From contig JBGULC010000013.1 in assembly GCA_045114775.1 (NCBI GenBank), positions 1 to 64,000 on the forward strand: DNA of 64,000 bases. The letters run 5' to 3'. The DNA comes from UBA3792 sp045114775 (lineage in GTDB: Bacteria > Bacillota > Clostridia > Christensenellales > CAG-138). Shown in pieces: positions 57,762 to 64,000 of this stretch. Every line of letters starts with the position of its first letter. The stretch's first letter is position 1. The notes under the pieces are model-generated. The model saw nothing but the letters and a program-made list of their open reading frames with translations. It had not been told where the DNA came from and searched no databases. Both the position numbers and the translations under genes were made by a program.

Positions 57762-57863
57762 ATCCATGGTGCATTTCAGATGCTTTTTTATGGTATTCCA
57801 AATGGTTTGGAAATATAAAAAAGGCTTGACTCTCTTGCGGATAAGCCGAAAATAGGAGGATCT

Positions 57864-59492
<1,629 letters not shown>

Positions 59493-59577
59493 AGTACTGT
59501 TCGGAAGAAAGCCATGAATCATCTGGCTTTCTTCCTTCTATAAAAAGAGAATCATACTTATGAAAGGAACTGCCCAA

Positions 59578-59883
59578 ATGAGGATTACCGAACACCCGAT
59601 CCTTACCTTTGATCGCGGTAAGGAGCTCCATTTCACCTTCAACGGCGAGCCGATGAAGGGATATGAGGGAGAAACGATCGCAGCCGCGCTTCATGCCGCA
59701 GGCGTCAAGGTGCTTGCGAAAAGCCCGGAACTGCACCGCCCGCGCGGGTTCTACTGTGCGATCGGAAACTGTGCTTCCTGTCAGATGGTCGTCGACGGAG
59801 AACCGAACGTCCGCACCTGCATCACGCTTCTCAAAGAGGGCATGCGGGTAGAGACACAGGACGGAAAGGGGAGGATCGAATGA
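59578..59883 (+). CDS. [2Fe-2S] subunit of the flavoprotein dehydrogenase
   Basis: The 101-residue plant-type [2Fe-2S] ferredoxin has Cys60, Cys65, Cys68 and Cys81 (FYCAIGNCASCQ ... VRTC) and the GETIAAALHAAG helix of the N-terminal part of HcnA/SoxA-like small subunits. It is an electron carrier of the amino-acid dehydrogenase complex. AAAGGAA favours ATG 59578 over 59560. It overlaps the next gene by four bases (ATGA). Confidence 0.88.
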   Translation: MRITEHPILTFDRGKELHFTFNGEPMKGYEGETIAAALHAAGVKVLAKSPELHRPRGFYCAIGNCASCQMVVDGEPNVRTCITLLKEGMRVETQDGKGRIE

Positions 59884-60962
59884 GAGAAGTTGAACTGCTG
59901 ATCATCGGGTCCGGTCCCGCGGGCCTGTGCGCCGCGATCTCCGCGGCTTCGTCCGGCGCGAAGGTGCTCGTTTTAGAGCGCAGCTTTCGCCCCGGCGGAC
60001 AGCTTATCAAGCAAACCCACATGTTCTTCGGCTCGGAGAGCCAGTACGCTTCCCACCGCGGTGTGGACATCGCCGGGATCCTTCTCAAAAAGATCGAGGA
60101 ATTCGGCGACCGGATCGAGACCATGCTCAACGCCACCGCCGTCGGCTTTTACGAGGACAACGTGGTCACCGTGCTGAAGGACGAAAAGGAATACTTCAAG
60201 ATCAAGGCGAAATCCGTCATCTGCGCCACCGGCGCGTATGAAAAGTCCCTTGCCTTCCCGAACAACGACCTGCCCGGCATCTACGGCGCAGGCGCCGTGC
60301 AGACGCTGATGAACGTTTACGGCGTCCGTCCCGGCAACCGTGTCCTCATGGTCGGCGCGGGCAACATCGGCGTGATCGTGAGCTACCAGCTCATGCAGGC
60401 GGGCATCGAGGTCGTCGCGGTTCTCGACGCGGCGCCGCGCATCGGCGCATATCTGGTACACGCTTCCAAGCTTGCCAGAATGGGCGTACCGATCCTCACC
60501 TCCCACACAGTCAAGGAAGCGATCGGCACCGACTGTCTCGAAGCCGCGATCGTGTGTGAAGTGGACGAAAAGTTCCGGCCGATCCCCGGCACCGAAAAGC
60601 GCTATGACGTCGACGTCATGTGCATCTCGGTCGGCCTGAGCCCCCTAAACGAGCTTCTTGCTATGCGCGGTGTGGATATGAAATACGTCGCGCAGCTAAG
60701 CGGCTACGTTCCCATGCGCACCGAAAACTGCGAGACCTGCATCCCCGGCATTTTCGTCGCGGGCGACGCCTCCGGCATTGAGGAGGCGAGTTCCGCCATG
60801 GCGGAGGGTTACCTTGCGGGACTTTGCGCCGCCGCAAAGCTCGGCTATGAGCCGGAGGATTATGAGCAGCGCAGGCAGACGTACCTCGGGCAGCTTGAGG
60901 ATCTGCGTTCCGGCCCCGTCGGCGATCGGATCCGTGCCGGCATGAAAATCAGTCAGCTGTAA
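59880..60962 (+). CDS. FAD/NAD(P)-type oxidoreductase subunit
   Basis: A 360-residue flavoprotein with two Rossmann dinucleotide folds: IIGSGPAGLCAAISAASSGA (FAD, about 6-25) and VGAGNIGVIVSYQL (about 156-169, NAD(P)H-like), plus GIFVAGDASGIEEASSAM near the end. It matches the alpha subunit of the HcnB/OoxA/proline dehydrogenase-type complexes, which lack the redox-active disulphide. It is expected to pass electrons between the DAO-family subunit, the Fe-S subunits and NAD or the quinone pool. Confidence 0.88.
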   Translation: MREVELLIIGSGPAGLCAAISAASSGAKVLVLERSFRPGGQLIKQTHMFFGSESQYASHRGVDIAGILLKKIEEFGDRIETMLNATAVGFYEDNVVTVLKDEKEYFKIKAKSVICATGAYEKSLAFPNNDLPGIYGAGAVQTLMNVYGVRPGNRVLMVGAGNIGVIVSYQLMQAGIEVVAVLDAAPRIGAYLVHASKLARMGVPILTSHTVKEAIGTDCLEAAIVCEVDEKFRPIPGTEKRYDVDVMCISVGLSPLNELLAMRGVDMKYVAQLSGYVPMRTENCETCIPGIFVAGDASGIEEASSAMAEGYLAGLCAAAKLGYEPEDYEQRRQTYLGQLEDLRSGPVGDRIRAGMKISQL

Positions 60963-60975
60963 GGAGGTAAGGAAT

Positions 60976-61464
60976 ATGTTTGAGAAAACAGGCGTGGCCT
61001 CCCGTGAAATGGTCATGGAAAAATTCCCCTCTGTCGAGCGGATCAACAAAGGTCCCGTCGCGGTGGTGGAATGCTATCAGAAGATCCCCTGCAACCCGTG
61101 TCAGACCGCCTGCCCCGTCGGTGCGATCCGAATCGGTGACGACATCAACAACATCCCCGCGCGGGATGAAAACCTCTGCGGCGGCTGCGGACTCTGCGTT
61201 TCCAAGTGCCCCGGTCTGGCGATCATGATCGTCGACGGTTCCAAATCGGCTGAAACCGTGGAATTCCGCATCCCCTACGAGTTCCTGCCGCTGCCCGAGG
61301 CGGGCGAAACGGTCATCGGGCTTGACCGCGCGGGACAGCCGATCTGCAAGGCGCTGGTCAAACGGGTCATGAATCCTGCCTCCTTCGACCGCACGCCGGT
61401 CGTCACGCTCGAGGTAGACCGCAAGTATCTCTATGACTTCAGAAACTTCAGGAGGGAGGCGTAA
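60976..61464 (+). CDS. 4Fe-4S ferredoxin-type subunit
   Basis: The 162-residue protein has two iron-sulphur motifs: Cys39-x2-Cys42-x3-Cys46-Pro, shorter than usual, and Cys68-x2-Cys71-x2-Cys74-x3-Cys78-Pro. The first cluster may borrow Cys78 or Cys33. The C-terminal half is beta-rich and unlike simple ferredoxins. It lies 13 bases after the FAD subunit gene and is probably a fixed electron-transfer subunit of the same complex. Confidence 0.85.
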   Translation: MFEKTGVASREMVMEKFPSVERINKGPVAVVECYQKIPCNPCQTACPVGAIRIGDDINNIPARDENLCGGCGLCVSKCPGLAIMIVDGSKSAETVEFRIPYEFLPLPEAGETVIGLDRAGQPICKALVKRVMNPASFDRTPVVTLEVDRKYLYDFRNFRREA

Positions 61465-61468
61465 GCAC

Positions 61469-61750
61469 ATGGATGAAAACACCATTATTTGCCGCTGCTC
61501 CGACGTTACGCTGAAGCAGATCAGAGACCTCATCGCGCAGGGCTATGTGACCTACGACGAGATCAAGCGCATCACGCGCGTCGGCATGGGCCCGTGCCAG
61601 GGCAAGACCTGCGGGCAGCTCGTGCTTCGGGAGATCGCCAATGCGACCGGTCAGAGCATGGCGGATCTTAAGTTCCATAACCTTCGTCCCCCGGTGGTGG
61701 GCGTCAAGCTGCATTTGATTGCGGAGGAGGCCGAAAGACATGAAGACTAA
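61469..61750 (+). CDS. BFD-like [2Fe-2S] subunit
   Basis: The 93-residue protein has the bacterioferritin-associated-ferredoxin-type ligands Cys8-x-Cys10 and Cys43-x4-Cys48 (IICRCSDVT ... GPCQGKTCG). Such domains are the C-terminal part of HcnB/OoxA-like subunits in other bacteria and a separate chain here. It overlaps the DAO gene by 11 bases. It completes a two-flavoprotein, three-iron-sulphur complex. Confidence 0.88.
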   Translation: MDENTIICRCSDVTLKQIRDLIAQGYVTYDEIKRITRVGMGPCQGKTCGQLVLREIANATGQSMADLKFHNLRPPVVGVKLHLIAEEAERHED

Positions 61751-62888
61751 AGCGGATATCGTCATCATCGGCGCCGGTATGTCCGGCTGCTCCATTGCCT
61801 ACAACCTCGCAGTCCGCGGCGCGAAGAACATCGTCGTGCTCGAGAAGGGCTTCATCTGCTCCGGCTCCACCGGCGCATGCGGCGCAGGCTTCCGTATGCA
61901 GTGGGGCACCGAAATGAACTGCCGCATGTCCAAGTTCTCCACGGAGTTCTATGAGCACGCAAACGAGATCCTCGAATACGACGGCGACATCGAGCTGCGT
62001 CAGAGCGGCTATCTGATGATCGCCGACACCGAGAAGGAGCTTACGCAGTTTAGGAAGAACGTCGAGGTCCAGCACGCCTGCGGGATCCCGTCTCGCATGA
62101 TGAGCCTGGAGGAAGCGAAGGAACTGGTCCCGCACCTCAACACCGACATCCTTTCCGGCGCGGCCTATTGCCCGAAGGACGGCTTTCTGAACCCGCACAA
62201 GACCACCGACGCGTTCTATAAAGCCGCAAAACGTCTCGGCGTCGAGTTCAACACGTTCACCGAGGTCACGGGCATCAGGGTCGAACACGGCCGCGTCGTC
62301 GGCGTGGAGACCAACAAAGGCTATATCGAGACCCGCATCGTCGTCAACGCCGCAAACGCCTGGTCGCAGGGCATTGCAAAGATGGTCGGGCTGGAGCTGC
62401 CGCTCTATTCGGAGCGTCACCAGATCCTCGTCACCGAACCGGTCGAGCATATGCAGGATCCGATGGTCATGGCGTTCAACCTGAACCTCTATGTGCAGCA
62501 GACGCCGCACGGCTCGTTCATCATGGGCCGCAGCGACTCCGGCGAGCCGAGAGATCTTCGGCGCACCTCCTCGTGGCACTTCCTGGAGGAAATGGCGAAG
62601 ACGATCGACAACGTGCTCCCCGCCATCGGCAAGCTTCGCGTGATCCGTCAGTGGGCCGGTCTTTACAACATGTCTCCGGACCGTCAGCCCATCTACGACA
62701 AGGCGGAAAACGTCGAGGGCTTCTATATGGCGGTCGGCTTCAGCGGGCACGGCTTTATGTTCGGTCCCGTCACCGGCACCGTCATGTCCGAAATGATCCT
62801 TGGCCTTACGCCAACCATTGACGCATCGCGGCTCAGGCTTTCCCGTTTTGCAGAGGGCAATCTGTTTACCGAACCGTCGGTCGTGTAA
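61740..62888 (+). CDS. DAO-family FAD-dependent dehydrogenase (catalytic subunit)
   Basis: A 382-residue flavoprotein of the D-amino-acid oxidase/sarcosine oxidase-beta type: VIIGAGMSGCSIAYNLAVRGA at 6-26, GSTGACGAGFRMQWGTE, NAANAWSQGIAKMVGLELPL, and the C-terminal GFSGHGFMFGPVTGTVMSEM. It is the likely site of amino-acid oxidation. The P5CDH gene in the same operon makes proline (or hydroxyproline, sarcosine-like imino acids) the best substrate guess, as in archaeal and bacterial dye-linked proline dehydrogenase complexes. Confidence 0.88.
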   Translation: MKTKADIVIIGAGMSGCSIAYNLAVRGAKNIVVLEKGFICSGSTGACGAGFRMQWGTEMNCRMSKFSTEFYEHANEILEYDGDIELRQSGYLMIADTEKELTQFRKNVEVQHACGIPSRMMSLEEAKELVPHLNTDILSGAAYCPKDGFLNPHKTTDAFYKAAKRLGVEFNTFTEVTGIRVEHGRVVGVETNKGYIETRIVVNAANAWSQGIAKMVGLELPLYSERHQILVTEPVEHMQDPMVMAFNLNLYVQQTPHGSFIMGRSDSGEPRDLRRTSSWHFLEEMAKTIDNVLPAIGKLRVIRQWAGLYNMSPDRQPIYDKAENVEGFYMAVGFSGHGFMFGPVTGTVMSEMILGLTPTIDASRLRLSRFAEGNLFTEPSVV

Positions 62889-62906
62889 GAATCAACTGAA
62901 AATCAG

Positions 62907-62935
62907 AGGCTGTCGTAACGACAGCCTTTGTTCTT
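62907..62935 (+). terminator. terminator of the proline-oxidation operon
   Basis: AGGCTGTCG and CGACAGCCT form a perfect stem with a TAA loop, followed by TTGTTCTT. The rest of the 344-base gap to 63232 shows no gene; it ends in the promoter at 63169. Confidence 0.88.
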
Positions 62936-63168
62936 ATACGGGAAAATCGCTTGCGCGACGAGCGGTTTGAAAGTTTGCGCAGGCTTCCGTGCGATCTGCC
63001 TGCGGAACGCAGCGCAAAGAAGGGTATACGGTCGTCATGCAGCAGAATGGGTTCTTTCGATCCTTTGAATCCGGGCAACAGCCGATCCCGAACAGGAAAA
63101 ACCGAAAACAGAAGGTCGGTTTGCTGTCAAACTGCTTGGCAAAATGCGGCAAACGGCCGATACGGCTC

Positions 63169-63197
63169 TTGCGCTTCCGTTAATTATCGTGTAAAAT
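63169..63197 (+). promoter_or_regulatory. probable promoter of the GH32 gene
   Basis: TTGCGC (63169-63174) and TAAAAT (63192-63197) are 17 nt apart, 35 nt before the start codon. No clear catabolite or sucrose-repressor operator was recognised. Confidence 0.5.
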
Positions 63198-63232
63198 AAT
63201 ATATCATAACGAACGCGGAAAGGAAGACGACC

Positions 63233-64000
63233 ATGAAGACGTGGACGAAGGAAGAACGCTATCGCGTGCTGCAAAGCGCAGAGGAGATCCGTGACCTGCA
63301 CGAGCGCATCGCGCAGTCGGACTATCGCCAGCAGTATCACATCCAGCCTGTCACGGGACTGTTGAACGATCCGAACGGCTTCGTCTTCCATGACGGCGTC
63401 TGGCATCTGTTCTATCAATGGTGCCCGTGGGGCGCGGTCCACGGCTTGAAGTACTGGTATCACACGGTTTCCAGGGATCTTGTCGGCTGGCGCAACAAGG
63501 GCGTCTGCATCCGTCCCGACACGGAGTACGATAATAAAGGCGCCTATTCCGGCTCCGCACTGCCGACCGACGACGCCGTTTGGCTGTACTATACGGGCAA
63601 TCACCGTGACGAGGACTGGACGCGGCGGCCGTACACCTGCGTCGTAAGACTGAACGACGACGGATCCGCAAAAAAGCTTCCGCCGCTGTTCGGACCGAAT
63701 CCGGATTATACGGAGCATCAGCGCGATCCGAAGATCATCCACAACGAGCAAAACGGGAAGTATTACCTCGTTATCGGCGCGCAGACCAAGGAGAAACACG
63801 GCTGCGTGATGATCTACATATCGGATGCGCCGACGGAGGGATGGACGTTTGCGGGACAGCTCAGGGTCCCGGGCTTCGAGGACTTCGGCGACATGTGGGA
63901 GTGCCCGTCGATCGAAACGATCAGCGGATACGACGTGCTGATCTTCTGCCCGCAGCACCTCAAGCTGCCCGGGAGAGGGGAGTCCGTGCATCACAACGGG
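63233..64000 (+). CDS. glycoside hydrolase family 32 (sucrose-6-phosphate hydrolase/beta-fructosidase), partial
   Basis: The frame runs off the window after 256 codons. GH32 motifs: LLNDPNGF with nucleophile Asp46, YSGSALP, HQRDPKI with stabiliser Asp165, and WECPS with acid/base Glu223. The protein has no signal peptide (starts MKTWTKEERYRVL), so it is cytoplasmic and more likely a sucrose- or sucrose-6-phosphate hydrolase (ScrB/SacA) than a secreted levanase. About half of the usual ~450-490 residues are visible. AAAGGA lies eight bases before the ATG. Confidence 0.93.
   Translation, partial: MKTWTKEERYRVLQSAEEIRDLHERIAQSDYRQQYHIQPVTGLLNDPNGFVFHDGVWHLFYQWCPWGAVHGLKYWYHTVSRDLVGWRNKGVCIRPDTEYDNKGAYSGSALPTDDAVWLYYTGNHRDEDWTRRPYTCVVRLNDDGSAKKLPPLFGPNPDYTEHQRDPKIIHNEQNGKYYLVIGAQTKEKHGCVMIYISDAPTEGWTFAGQLRVPGFEDFGDMWECPSIETISGYDVLIFCPQHLKLPGRGESVHHNG

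Overview
This 64 kb window looks like chromosome from an anaerobic, endospore-forming gut-type member of the Clostridia (Bacillota). The evidence is the set of spoVAC, spoVAD and spoVAE genes, a flavodiiron/rubredoxin O2-detoxification protein, Gram-positive surface machinery (class B sortase, Cna-B adhesin, Firmicutes-type EssC), strong AGGAGG ribosome binding sites and TTGACA/TATAAT promoters. Genus cannot be fixed from the sequence. The window opens in the 3' end of a 5S rRNA gene and closes inside a GH32 beta-fructosidase gene.

Layout. 1-740: 5S tail, terminator and a dense field of non-coding palindromic repeats. 0.7-7.5 kb: an XRE repressor facing a zinc-ribbon-repeat lipoprotein across two palindromic operators, then two CNNM/CorC-type transporters, a P-loop kinase, an alpha/beta hydrolase, a flavin reductase-like protein and a membrane protein. 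7.5-8.9 kb (minus): spoVAD-spoVAE. 9.0-13.5 kb: a thioester/Cna-B adhesin with its class B sortase. 13.7-29.8 kb: a type VII secretion locus (EssC, EsaB-like, four small helical proteins) followed directly by a PP2C phosphatase and three transmembrane Ser/Thr kinases with related kinase domains but different extracellular sensors (SH3-like, WG/propeller-like, leucine-rich repeats). 29.9-40.2 kb: an ECF sigma cassette, a flavodiiron protein, a DUF3795-like protein, rplM-rpsI, a second ECF sigma/anti-sigma/metalloprotease-like lipoprotein cassette, and spoVAC with a coupled micro-ORF. 40.2-46.1 kb (minus): radical SAM protein, HTH-TPR regulator, TraX-like protein, and a degenerate-LmbE/phosphodiester-glycosidase fusion. 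46.2-57.2 kb (minus): an uncharacterised ABC-2 exporter locus with four paralogous lipoproteins and a COG1361-like anchored protein, headed by 11-bp direct repeats. 57.7-62.9 kb: P5C dehydrogenase plus a multi-subunit flavoprotein/Fe-S dehydrogenase, most likely oxidising proline to glutamate. 63.2 kb to the end: GH32.

The most interesting region is 13.7-29.8 kb. There a type VII ATPase that carries an FHA (phosphothreonine-reading) domain sits with a phosphatase and three sensor kinases, while EsaA, EssA and EssB are not seen. This suggests a phosphorylation-gated, pared-down T7SS, in logic like the PpkA/PppA/Fha control of type VI secretion. The second candidate system is the ABC/four-lipoprotein locus. 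Three non-coding arrays of tiny hairpins with 3-nt loops (194-301, 4378-4473, 41430-41520) are a further recurring structure.
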